Positions 45,809 to 53,169 of a stretch of 64,000 nucleotides of DNA are shown here, piece after piece. The notes beneath the pieces were generated by a model that was not told the DNA's origin, made no database searches, and was given only the letters and a program-made list of their open reading frames with translations. Source of the DNA: Antrihabitans stalactiti (GTDB taxonomy: Bacteria; Actinomycetota; Actinomycetes; Mycobacteriales; Mycobacteriaceae); NCBI RefSeq assembly GCF_012932915.1, contig NZ_VCQU01000011.1, forward strand, positions 62,001-126,000. Direction: 5' to 3'. A program made the position numbers and the translations under genes. The first letter of the stretch is position 1. Every line of letters begins with the position of its first letter.

Positions 45809-46696
45809 GTGAAGCTCGAGGACAAGGTTGTCTTCATCACCGGCGGCTCCCGCGGCATCGGCGCCGAGGTCGCTCGGCAGGTCGGGGCGAAGGGCGCGAA
45901 GGTGTTTCTGGCAGGACTCGAACCCGAGCTGATGGCACAGGTCTGTGCCGAAATCTCCACCGAGAACGCCGACTCGATCGAACTCGATGTCACCGACTTG
46001 CCTGCGGTCGAGCGGGCCGCGGCGGCAGCCGTCGAGCGCTTCGGCCGGATCGACATCGTGCTTGCCAACGCGGGTATCGCGCCGTACGGCACGGTCGCGA
46101 CCATCGGACGTGAAACCTTCGACCGCGCAATGGCTGTCAACGTCACCGGGGTCTGGAACACCTTCAATGCAACGTTGCCCTACGTCACCGACACAAAGGG
46201 CCACGTCATGTCGGTCTGTTCGGTTGCGTCGTTCACTCCGCTCGGCGGGCTGCACGCGTACACCGCCAGCAAAGCCGCTGCGGAATCGCTGACCACGGCA
46301 TTTGCCATGGAAGTCGCTCACCGCGGCGTCACCGTCGGGTCGGTCCATCCGAGTTGGATCGACACGGACATGGTCCGCGATGCCGAGACGGACCTGCCGA
46401 CCTTCGTCAAGATCCGCAAGATGCTGCCGTGGCCGCTGCATTCGACGACGTCGGTCACCGAATGCGCGTCGGCCATCGTCAAAGGAATGGAGAAGCGCTC
46501 GGCCCGAGTGTTCAGCCCCGGTTCGGTCGAGTTGGTCTACTGGTCACGCTCGGTCCTGCAGTCGCCGCGCGCGGTTGCGCTGATGCGGATGATCAGCAAC
46601 GACCTGATCCCACAACTCGAAGATGAAATCCGCGGCCTCGGACGATCGCTGAGCGAGCGTCAAGCCGAACAGGTCGCAATCGACGACACCCCGTAG
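45809..46696 (+). CDS. Short-chain dehydrogenase/reductase
   Basis: The 295-residue SDR has the NAD(P)-binding TGGSRGIG motif near residue 12, NAG at LANAGIAPYG, and the catalytic Ser (CSVASF) with YTASK (Tyr and Lys) near residue 150. GTG 45809 has a strong GAGGAGG site. The C-terminus carries a further helix (RAVALMRMISNDL) often seen in membrane-associated SDRs of mycobacteria. It is 11 bases downstream of the diiron fusion and probably co-transcribed, so it may act on the same substrate class, for example fatty or alicyclic alcohols. Confidence 0.88.
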   Translation: MKLEDKVVFITGGSRGIGAEVARQVGAKGAKVFLAGLEPELMAQVCAEISTENADSIELDVTDLPAVERAAAAAVERFGRIDIVLANAGIAPYGTVATIGRETFDRAMAVNVTGVWNTFNATLPYVTDTKGHVMSVCSVASFTPLGGLHAYTASKAAAESLTTAFAMEVAHRGVTVGSVHPSWIDTDMVRDAETDLPTFVKIRKMLPWPLHSTTSVTECASAIVKGMEKRSARVFSPGSVELVYWSRSVLQSPRAVALMRMISNDLIPQLEDEIRGLGRSLSERQAEQVAIDDTP

Positions 46697-46807
46697 CTGC
46701 CAACCGCGACACGTTGCGGCGATCTTGTTCGATAGCGCCCGTAACGATTCGACATTCGTCAGGATGTATTGGACATCACGATTTTCACATCACACGGAGG
46801 TTCGTTC

Positions 46808-47131
46808 ATGCGCAAGTTGGCCAAACGATCGATCATTGGTGCCGTCGGTGCCGCCGCAATAGGTTCGGCGTCCCTGATCGGTGCCGGAACGGCGTCGGCT
46901 GAGGTCCCCCTCTTCTGTACGGTGACCTCGAACTTCCAGACCACTGCGTACTCGACCTGCGGGACCAACGGCTGGCACCGCGTGCACATCACGTGCTGGA
47001 ACTGGTCGGCCGGCTCCAGCAACCAGTTCTACGAGCGCTGGGGCAACCCGGTCGAATTCGGTGGCCAGCAGTCCATCTCCAGCTGCGACCTTCCGCTCAG
47101 CCTTCGGTCTGCGGACATCGCCTACGGATAA
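46808..47131 (+). CDS. Small secreted protein
   Basis: The 107-residue protein has a Sec signal peptide (MRKLAKRSIIGAVGAAAIG..., cleaved near GTASAEV, residue 31). The mature part is rich in aromatic residues, Ser and Asn, with four cysteines (LFCTV, YSTCG, ITCWN, SSCDL), probably two disulfides. There is an ACGGAGG ribosome binding site before ATG 46808. No family is recognised. A strong hairpin follows its stop. Confidence 0.72.
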   Translation: MRKLAKRSIIGAVGAAAIGSASLIGAGTASAEVPLFCTVTSNFQTTAYSTCGTNGWHRVHITCWNWSAGSSNQFYERWGNPVEFGGQQSISSCDLPLSLRSADIAYG

Positions 47132-47143
47132 CTAGCTGAGAAA

Positions 47144-47187
47144 CTGTGCGCGAGTTTCACCCCTATGCGGGTGAGACTCGCGCACAG
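47144..47187 (+). terminator. 44-nt palindrome, family B copy 3, probable terminator
   Basis: CTGTGCGCGAG...TCACCC pairs over about 18 bp with GGGTGAGACTCGCGCACAG around a short loop, 13 bases after the stop of the secreted-protein gene. It is the best-paired of the three family B copies and is followed by GGGGTTTGGGG. Position and stability suggest termination. Confidence 0.65.
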
Positions 47188-47198
47188 GGGTTTGGGGG

Positions 47199-47223
47199 GC
47201 GGTTCCGCCGTGAGCAGAACCGC
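47199..47223. promoter_or_regulatory. Possible operator upstream of the XRE regulator
   Basis: A perfect inverted repeat GCGGTTC-N11-GAACCGC lies 36 bases before the start of the XRE gene. It may be an autoregulatory site. It does not match a motif I can name with certainty. Confidence 0.35.
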
Positions 47224-47258
47224 TTTCACCCAGCGCCGGACCGATGCGACCATGAGTC

Positions 47259-47600
47259 ATGGCTGACGTCGTCCGCATTCACCCGGAACGCGAACCCGAG
47301 CGCGAGAACGAGCCACTGTGGCGCGAAGCGCTCGGGCGAAGTCTGCGCGCTACGCGCGAAGAGCAAGAGTCGCGACTCATCGATGTCGCCGAACGAGCGG
47401 GAATCTCGCCGCAGTACCTCTCCGAAATCGAGCGTGGCCGCAAGGAACCGTCGAGCGAGATGATCGCTGCCGTAACCGGTGCGCTCGGCGTCAGCCTCGA
47501 CGCGCTGCTCGGCGGCATCTTGGCCGACCTGGCCGGGCGCCGATCCGCGTTTCCCGTCGCACGACGGCGCCCGTCCGGCCCGGTGTTGCTGGCCGCTTGA
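47259..47600 (+). CDS. XRE-family regulator of the ClgR/PopR type
   Basis: The 113-residue protein has a helix-turn-helix at residues 35-90: SRLIDVAERAGISPQYLSEIERGRKEPSSEMIAAVTGALGVSLDALL. The ISPQYLSEIERGRKEPSSEM segment closely resembles ClgR and PopR, actinobacterial regulators of clp genes. It ends six bases from the convergent clpP pair, the type of linkage seen for PopR with clpP3-clpP4 in Streptomyces. It probably activates that pair, and may itself be degraded by Clp. The C-terminus ends LLAA, a possible degradation tail. Confidence 0.82.
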   Translation: MADVVRIHPEREPERENEPLWREALGRSLRATREEQESRLIDVAERAGISPQYLSEIERGRKEPSSEMIAAVTGALGVSLDALLGGILADLAGRRSAFPVARRRPSGPVLLAA

Positions 47601-47606
47601 TCCTGC

Positions 47607-48194
47607 TCACCGCTGGTCGAGGACGCGGTCGGCAAGTCCGTATGCGACAGCGTCGGCGGCGGTGAAAACCCGGTCGCGATCGGTGTCGTGCCGAAGTTGG
47701 GCCGCAGTATGACCGGTATGCACGGACAAGATCTCCTCCAGCTGTGAGCGGACCCGCACCACCTCGTCAGCCTGCAGGATCAGGTCCGGAATCGTGCCTC
47801 GGCCCTGCGCTGCCGGTTGATGCAACACCACGCGACTGTGCGGCAACACAGCGCGGCGTCCCGCAGCACCAGCCGCGAGCAGCACCGCTCCGGCGGCGAC
47901 CGCCTGGCCGATGCACGTTGTGGCGACAGGGGCTTTGACGAAGCGCATGGTGTCGTAGACGGCCAGCATCGCGGACAGGTCACCGCCCTCGGAGTTGATG
48001 TAGAGACTGATCTCCTGCTCGGGGTTGTCTGCCTCCAAATGCAGTAGTTGCGCGATAAGCGCGTTGGCCACGCCCGAATCGATGGCAGTGCCCAGGTAGA
48101 CGATGCGTTCGGACAGCAGGTGCGAATACACATCCAGAATGCGTTCGCCGCTCGCGTTGCGAGTGATGACGTTGGGGATCGTGTAAGTGCTCAT
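47607..48194 (-). CDS. ClpP-family subunit lacking the catalytic serine
   Basis: The 195-residue protein is a full-length ClpP fold. The nucleophile motif GQAAS reads GQAVA, so the serine is Ala100. The His (His125 in VVLHQP) and Asp (Asp170 in [10 protein letters not shown]) remain. It should not cleave peptides itself but can form rings, as ClpR does in cyanobacteria and plastids. Its start overlaps the stop of the second clpP (ATGA), so the two are made together and probably form a mixed 14-mer. It is convergent with the XRE regulator. Confidence 0.9.
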   Translation of the reverse strand: MSTYTIPNVITRNASGERILDVYSHLLSERIVYLGTAIDSGVANALIAQLLHLEADNPEQEISLYINSEGGDLSAMLAVYDTMRFVKAPVATTCIGQAVAAGAVLLAAGAAGRRAVLPHSRVVLHQPAAQGRGTIPDLILQADEVVRVRSQLEEILSVHTGHTAAQLRHDTDRDRVFTAADAVAYGLADRVLDQR

Positions 48195-48811
48195 CGCGCA
48201 TCCACCGATGCGAGGCCGAATGAATGGTTCCTGACAGGGATGACCTGCGTCAGACTGTCGACAATGTGGTCGATGAAGCCATAGTCACGAGCCTGTTCGG
48301 CCGTGTACCAGCGGTCGTGCAGCGAGTCGACGAAGATCTGGTCGACGTCCTGGCCAGTGTCTTCCGAAATCAGGCGCAGGACGGTGTCGCGGGTGTGCCG
48401 CAGGTCGTCGGCCTGCACCTCCACCTCGACCGCTGATCCGGCAATTCCGGACGACCCCTGGTGCATGAGGATCCGGGCATGCGGGAGCGCGAACCGCTTG
48501 CCCGGCGAACCCGCCGACAGCAGGAATTGACCTGCACTGCACGCCAATCCGAGCGCGAGCGTGGAAACATCGCACGGCACCAGCCTCATCACATCCCGGA
48601 TTGCCAGCATCGCGGGCACCGAACCCCCTGGCGAGTGGATCCAGAGGGTGATGTCGCGGTCGGGATCATCGGCCGCGAGGCTGAGCAGCTGCGCGACCAG
48701 AACGGTCCCATTGTCGTCGTCGAGCGCGCCATCGAGCACGAGCACCCGTTGGCGCAGCAGCTTGTCGCGGAGTTGGCGGTCGAAGCGCGGCACTTGCTCA
48801 TCTGTGGTCAT
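48191..48811 (-). CDS. ClpP-family serine protease subunit
   Basis: The 206-residue ClpP has an intact triad: Ser92 (LACSAG), His117 (LMHQGSS) and a probable Asp162 ([10 protein letters not shown]). The handle region and the LWIHSPGGS oxyanion loop are present. The active-site surroundings (GLACSAG instead of GQAASMG) are atypical, as in ClpP3/ClpP4 paralogues. It is the upstream partner of the serine-less subunit. The essential housekeeping clpP1-clpP2 pair is presumably elsewhere. A hetero-oligomer with one active ring is the likely product. Confidence 0.88.
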   Translation of the reverse strand: MTTDEQVPRFDRQLRDKLLRQRVLVLDGALDDDNGTVLVAQLLSLAADDPDRDITLWIHSPGGSVPAMLAIRDVMRLVPCDVSTLALGLACSAGQFLLSAGSPGKRFALPHARILMHQGSSGIAGSAVEVEVQADDLRHTRDTVLRLISEDTGQDVDQIFVDSLHDRWYTAEQARDYGFIDHIVDSLTQVIPVRNHSFGLASVDAR

Positions 48812-48887
48812 GCCTCGAGAATGCAGGGCGCGCAGCCCTATTCGCCGCCGATGCTGCCGCCAGCAGATCTGCTCCCAGCAGCGTCAA

Positions 48888-49202
48888 TTAGTGCGCCAGT
48901 TTCAGCCCGACCACGCCGGCGACGATCATCACCAGGAACACGGCCTTCACGATCGAGACCGACTCAGCGCCCGTTGCCATGGCGTAGGAGACGGTAAGGA
49001 CCGCGCCGATCCCCACCCAGACTGCGTAGGCGGTCCCGATAGGAAGGTCGCGCATCGCCAACGCCAGCCCCGCCATGCTGGCGATCAGACCGACACCGAA
49101 CACCACCGTCGGGGCGAGCCGAGTAAAACCGTCGGTCCGGCCAAGGGCGGTAGCCCAGACGGCTTCCAGCACACCGGAAATCACCAACAGAATCCACGCC
49201 AT
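48888..49202 (-). CDS. SMR-family guanidinium exporter (SugE/Gdx type)
   Basis: The 104-residue protein has four membrane helices and the SugE/Gdx signature. The conserved Glu is in ISGVLEAVWATAL (Glu13), with LPIGTAYAVWVGIGAV in helix 3. Gdx proteins exchange guanidinium for protons and relieve guanidine toxicity; related QacE types export quaternary ammonium. A guanidine-III riboswitch lies directly upstream, which strongly favours Gdx function. ATG 49202 follows a GTGGAGG ribosome site adjacent to the riboswitch. Confidence 0.92.
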   Translation of the reverse strand: MAWILLVISGVLEAVWATALGRTDGFTRLAPTVVFGVGLIASMAGLALAMRDLPIGTAYAVWVGIGAVLTVSYAMATGAESVSIVKAVFLVMIVAGVVGLKLAH

Positions 49203-49214
49203 GACGAGCCTCCA

Positions 49215-49254
49215 CAGCCGTCTTGTCGCAGTCCGGGTACGGCAGCTCGTCCGG
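49215..49254 (-). promoter_or_regulatory. Guanidine-III (ykkC-III) riboswitch
   Basis: Read on the minus strand, the leader contains CCGGACGAG, then GCCGTACCCGG and GACAAGACGGC. These are the conserved blocks and order of the guanidine-III aptamer known from Thermobifida fusca. They form the CCGG-based helix and the GCCGT/ACGGC pairing of the pseudoknot. The aptamer ends a few bases before the ribosome binding site of the SugE/Gdx gene, so guanidine probably frees that site and turns on translation. Confidence 0.9.
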
Positions 49255-49340
49255 GGCCCTCTTTGGGGGCTCCATTCCAATTTGTCACGCGGGTAACCAC
49301 CGGGCAAGCAATGGTGCGGCGACTCACCGCGAGAAACGAA

Positions 49341-49373
49341 ATCCGCCCCTCACCGGTGCGGTGAGGGGCGGAT
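49341..49373 (-). terminator. Terminator of tRNA-Arg(ACG)
   Basis: ATCCGCCCCTCACCG pairs perfectly with CGGTGAGGGGCGGAT (15 bp, 3-nt loop), directly after the tRNA on the minus strand. The downstream sequence TTCGTTTCTC is moderately T-rich. Confidence 0.8.
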
Positions 49374-49379
49374 TGCTTG

Positions 49380-49452
49380 TGCGCCCGAAGAGATTCGAAC
49401 TCCTAACCTTCTGATCCGTAGTCAGATGCTCTATCCGTTGAGCTACGGGCGC
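49380..49452 (-). tRNA. tRNA-Arg(ACG)
   Basis: The 73-nt gene has acceptor GCGCCCG/CGGGCGC, discriminator A, D-arm AGCTCAACGGATAGAGC, anticodon loop CTACGGA with ACG, and T-loop GTTCGAAT. CCA is not encoded. A34 should be edited to inosine by TadA, encoded at 23788-24237. Confidence 0.95.
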
Positions 49453-49479
49453 TCGGGGTCCAGCTATTCAGTTATATGG

Positions 49480-49568
49480 CGGAGGCGAGAGGATTTGAAC
49501 CTCCGGTCCCTCGTAAAAGGGACAACTCATTAGCAGTGAGTCCCATTCGGCCGCTCTGGCACGCCTCC
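49480..49568 (-). tRNA. tRNA-Ser(GCU)
   Basis: The 89-nt class II tRNA has acceptor GGAGGCG/CGCCTCC, discriminator G, anticodon loop CTGCTAA with GCT, a long variable arm (GTCCCTTTTACGAGGGAC) and T-loop GTTCAAAT. It lies 27 bases upstream of tRNA-Arg on the same strand; the two may be one transcript ended by the hairpin at 49341-49373. Confidence 0.95.
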
Positions 49569-49641
49569 TGAGTGGCCCGATCCTTTCGAACCGCCGAGGG
49601 GCAAGGTTACACAGCCTGCCGGGTGGACGCAAAACACATAG

Positions 49642-50325
49642 TCAGCGCAGGTTGCTGTCGAACCAGTCGAAGATTCGAGTCTGTGCGTCGACGAGCGCAT
49701 CCGCTCCGTCCGAACTGGCAGTTTCGTCGGCTCGGTGGCCCACTCCGTCGTAGCTGACGACGTTCGTCGCGACGTCGGCCTTTGCGACGGCATCGCGTAA
49801 CAGCTCGACGTGTTCGGTGGGGATTTCCGGGTCGTCGGCGCCGTACAGACCGAGCCACGGTGCTTGCAGCCTGGGCGCCGCGTCCAGCAGCGAGGGCGCG
49901 TCGTCGTTGATCGGATCGACGATGCCGCGGGCCGCGACGCTGACTGCCGCCCCGACCGGGCGGTTCGTCGCGACCAGCAGCGCAGCAGTGCCCGCGTCGT
50001 CGAAACCGAGAACGCCGATGCAATCGGCAAACACCCCGCGACCGATCAACCAGTCGAACGCGCCGTCGAAATCAGCGAAGAGGTTGTCGCCGAAAACCTC
50101 CGCGTCACTGTCGGCAGGCTCGCGATGGAAAAGCTGGGGAGCAACGGCTATCCATCCTTCGGCCGCCAGCGATCGCAACAGCGCGAGCAGCGAAGACGTG
50201 AATTCGCGCGATTCGTGGAGCACCACGATCCCACCTCTGGCGTGACCGTCCGGCTCGATAGCAGTCACCGGAACCCCGCCCGCCGACCCCCGGAGCACCG
50301 CCAAGTCTTCGAAGATTACCGACAT
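49642..50325 (-). CDS. Dienelactone-hydrolase-like protein with changed nucleophile
   Basis: The 227-residue alpha/beta hydrolase has the DLH layout: GGIVVLHESREF near residue 35, AAEGWIAVAPQLFHRE and a late GVGHRAD histidine. At the nucleophile elbow, where DLH has Cys and other family members Ser, it reads VLGFDDAGT, with Asp in that position. An Asp nucleophile occurs in dehalogenases and epoxide hydrolases, but the protein may also be inactive. It is divergent from hisC2. ATG 50325 is chosen; upstream codons are not protein-like. Confidence 0.75.
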   Translation of the reverse strand: MSVIFEDLAVLRGSAGGVPVTAIEPDGHARGGIVVLHESREFTSSLLALLRSLAAEGWIAVAPQLFHREPADSDAEVFGDNLFADFDGAFDWLIGRGVFADCIGVLGFDDAGTAALLVATNRPVGAAVSVAARGIVDPINDDAPSLLDAAPRLQAPWLGLYGADDPEIPTEHVELLRDAVAKADVATNVVSYDGVGHRADETASSDGADALVDAQTRIFDWFDSNLR

Positions 50326-50377
50326 AGCAACAAGGGTAGGTGCCATGCACGTGCAGCGTAAGGACATACTTGAAGCC

Positions 50378-51448
50378 GTGAATCCGCGTACCCGGCCAGA
50401 TCTGGAGACGATTCCGTCCTACGTTCCGGGCCGCAATTTTCCCGGTGCGATCAAACTGGCGAGCAACGAAACGACGTTCGGTCCACTGCCGAGCGTGGCC
50501 AAGGCGATCACCGCGGAAATCGAGCTTTCCAATCGATACCCGGACAACCGGTCGGTCGAGCTGATCGAGACGATTGCCGAGAGCCTGGGGGTGTCGGCTG
50601 ATCACGTCGCCGTCGGTTGCGGCAGCGTGGCGTTGTGCCAGGACCTGGTGTCGATCACCTGCGCAGGCCCCGACGACGAGGTGCTCTACGCATGGCGTTC
50701 GTTCGAGATGTATCCGATCGTCACCCAGATTGCCGCCGCCACCGCGGTCACAGTCGGATTGACGGCCGAGCACGCGCACGACCTCGACGCGATGGCCGCT
50801 GCGGTCACCGACCGAACCAGGCTGATCTTCGTCTGCAATCCGAACAATCCGACCGGGACCGCGGCTGGACGAGCCGAGATCGAGCGGTTTCTGGACGCAG
50901 TGCCTGCCCACGTCATCGTCGTCCTCGACGAGGCCTACTTCGAATACTTGCGCTTCCCGGAGAACGATCACCCCGACGGCGTCGAGATCGGCCGAACCCG
51001 ACCGAATGTCGTTGTTCTGCGCACCTTCTCGAAGGCGTACGGACTGGCTGGGGTGCGGTTGGGCTACGCCGTCGCCGACCCGACGGTCATTGCGGCGCTC
51101 GGCAAGGTCCACGTGCCGTTCAGCGTCAGCCGCCTGTCGCAGGCGGCAGGCGTCGCGTCGCTGCACGCGCAGGCCGAGTTGCTCAGCCGCACGGACTGGA
51201 TCGTGACCGAGCGGGAGAGGGTCCGTGCCGCGCTGATCGGCAGCGGCTACGACGTGCCACCCTCGCAGGCGAACTTCGTCTGGCTTCCGCTCGGAGCTGA
51301 TTCGGTACGATTCGCGACCGCCAGCGCAGAAGCGGGCGTGCTGGTTCGTCCGTACGGTGTTGATGGGGTCCGCGTGACCATCGGCGATCGGCACGAGAAC
51401 GACCAATTCCTGGCGTTCGCGGCCACAGCACTCGAAACCAAAACGTAA
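50378..51448 (+). CDS. hisC2: Histidinol-phosphate/aromatic aminotransferase
   Basis: This class I/II PLP enzyme resembles M. tuberculosis Rv3772 (HisC2/Pat), which transaminates aromatic keto acids. That is the step after TyrA toward tyrosine and phenylalanine. The 356 residues include LASNETTFGPLPS, FVCNPNNPTGT, DEAYFEYL and the PLP-lysine motif FSKAYGLAGVRLGY. GTG 50378 matches the family N-terminus (RPDLETIPSYVPG). ATG 50345 is in frame with a fair ribosome site and is the alternative; it would place the start 20 bases from the divergent hydrolase. Confidence 0.88.
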   Translation: MNPRTRPDLETIPSYVPGRNFPGAIKLASNETTFGPLPSVAKAITAEIELSNRYPDNRSVELIETIAESLGVSADHVAVGCGSVALCQDLVSITCAGPDDEVLYAWRSFEMYPIVTQIAAATAVTVGLTAEHAHDLDAMAAAVTDRTRLIFVCNPNNPTGTAAGRAEIERFLDAVPAHVIVVLDEAYFEYLRFPENDHPDGVEIGRTRPNVVVLRTFSKAYGLAGVRLGYAVADPTVIAALGKVHVPFSVSRLSQAAGVASLHAQAELLSRTDWIVTERERVRAALIGSGYDVPPSQANFVWLPLGADSVRFATASAEAGVLVRPYGVDGVRVTIGDRHENDQFLAFAATALETKT

Positions 51449-51498
51449 CTCGAGCCTTCGATCGCGGCACGGAACCCCTTGGCAGACTTCACACGTCG

Positions 51499-53169
51499 GT
51501 GAAAAATGGTGCACGCGTGCTCGGACGCCTCGGATTCGCCGTGCTCTGCACCCTGAGCGGCTGCATCAGCGTTCCAGCACCGGCCACGGCGCAGCCGGAC
51601 GATACCGTCGATGTCCGTTTGCTTGCCTTCAACGATTTTCGTGGCAGCTTGTTGCCGCCGGAGGGCACGTCCGGGGTGGTCGAGCAGACCAACGGAGCTG
51701 CGGTCGAGGCCGGCGGCGCCGCGTATCTCGCGGCGTTCGTCAAACAGCTCCGGTCCCAATCGAAGAATTCGCTCCTGTACTCGGTCGGCGACAACTGGGG
51801 ATCGGCCGGTCTGGAGTCGTCGATGTTCCACGACGAGCCCGTCGTCGACGTGCTCAACTCGATGGGCGTCACGGCATCCGGTATCGGCAACATGGAACTC
51901 GTCGGCGGCTACGACGAATTGCTTCGCCTCCAGCACGGTGGCTGCCATCCCGTCGACGGGTGCCGCTTCCGGCCCGAGTTCACGGGAGCATCCTTTCCGA
52001 TGCTCGCCGCTAACCTGACCCTCGCAAATGGCACACCTGCCACGCTGCCGTTCACCGTCAACTTCGTCGACGACGTTCCGGTCGGGGTGATCGGCGTGCT
52101 CCCCCGCGACGCCAGCCAGCTCACCACTTCCGACCTCGCGTTCGGCGACGAGCTGAGTGCGATCGACCGCACAGCCGACATGCTCGACTTCTTCGGCGTC
52201 AAGACGATCGCCCTCTTGCTGCACAAAGGTGACGATTCGGCGCCGGGCGGTCCGGATGCCTGCAACCTCACAACGAGCACCGCGCGTCGCATCGCAGAAC
52301 AAGCCAGCCCCAAGGTCGACGCGGTGTTCACCGCCGGCGGCAACCGGCAGCACAACTGCACGGTGACCGACCCCGCGGGCTATCCACGCGCGTTCATGCA
52401 GGGCGCGTCGAACGGTCGCGGCGTGTCGGTGATCGACGTCGTCGTCGATCGCTCGACCAAGGACGTCCTACGCGACCGGACCAGCTCGTTCAATCAGATC
52501 GTCACCCGCGACATCACGCCGGATCGCGCGACTGCAGAGCTCGTCGACAGCGCGAAGGCCATGGTCGAGTCGATCGCTCACAGCGTCGTCGGCACGGTGA
52601 CCACGAATATCGGTCGCGATCGCGTGGCCAGCGGCGAGTCCGCCTTGGGCAATCTCATCGCTGACGCCCAACTTGCGAAGGCCGCGCCAGCGGGCGCACA
52701 GCTGGCGTTGACCAACCCCAGCGGCATCCGCGCGGACCTACAGTCCGGACCCGTCACTTATGGTGCGGTATTTGCGGTGCAACCGTTCACGAATCCACTG
52801 CGAGTAGTCACGTTGACCGGCGCACAACTGAGGGCAGCATTGGAGCAGCAGTTCGGGACTCGCGCCGACGGGTCGCCCCGGCACGAAGTCCTCGCGCCAT
52901 CGGCAACCGTGCATTACGTCGTCGACGATCGGGCGCCTATCGGGTCCAAGGTCGCCGATCTCACTGTCGGCGGTGTTCCCGTCGCTGCCGACGGCGTGTA
53001 CCGAGTCGCGATCAGCAGCTTCCTCGCCAGTGGCGGGAACGGGTTTACCGCGTTCAAGGACGGTCGTGACGCGGTCGACATCGGTGAGGACACCGACGCG
53101 CTCACGACCTATCTGAGCGTGCACTCGCCCGTCGCCCGGCCCGCCACCGACCGGGTCGGTGTTCGCTAG
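51499..53169 (+). CDS. 5'-nucleotidase-like lipoprotein lacking metal ligands
   Basis: The 556-residue protein has a signal peptide with a lipobox (LSGC, Cys22) and the two-domain 5'-nucleotidase/UshA fold. The metal-site motifs are changed: NDxH reads FNDFRG (His to Arg48), GNHE reads GNME (His to Met132) and GHTH reads GGNRQH. Asp46, GDNW (Asp98) and LLLHKGDD remain. The C-terminal substrate domain (ASGGNGFTAFKDG) looks normal. It may bind a nucleotide or sugar without cleaving it, or use another metal arrangement. The start is GTG 51499. It converges with the mycolyltransferase-like gene, overlapping four bases. Confidence 0.82.
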   Translation: MKNGARVLGRLGFAVLCTLSGCISVPAPATAQPDDTVDVRLLAFNDFRGSLLPPEGTSGVVEQTNGAAVEAGGAAYLAAFVKQLRSQSKNSLLYSVGDNWGSAGLESSMFHDEPVVDVLNSMGVTASGIGNMELVGGYDELLRLQHGGCHPVDGCRFRPEFTGASFPMLAANLTLANGTPATLPFTVNFVDDVPVGVIGVLPRDASQLTTSDLAFGDELSAIDRTADMLDFFGVKTIALLLHKGDDSAPGGPDACNLTTSTARRIAEQASPKVDAVFTAGGNRQHNCTVTDPAGYPRAFMQGASNGRGVSVIDVVVDRSTKDVLRDRTSSFNQIVTRDITPDRATAELVDSAKAMVESIAHSVVGTVTTNIGRDRVASGESALGNLIADAQLAKAAPAGAQLALTNPSGIRADLQSGPVTYGAVFAVQPFTNPLRVVTLTGAQLRAALEQQFGTRADGSPRHEVLAPSATVHYVVDDRAPIGSKVADLTVGGVPVAADGVYRVAISSFLASGGNGFTAFKDGRDAVDIGEDTDALTTYLSVHSPVARPATDRVGVR

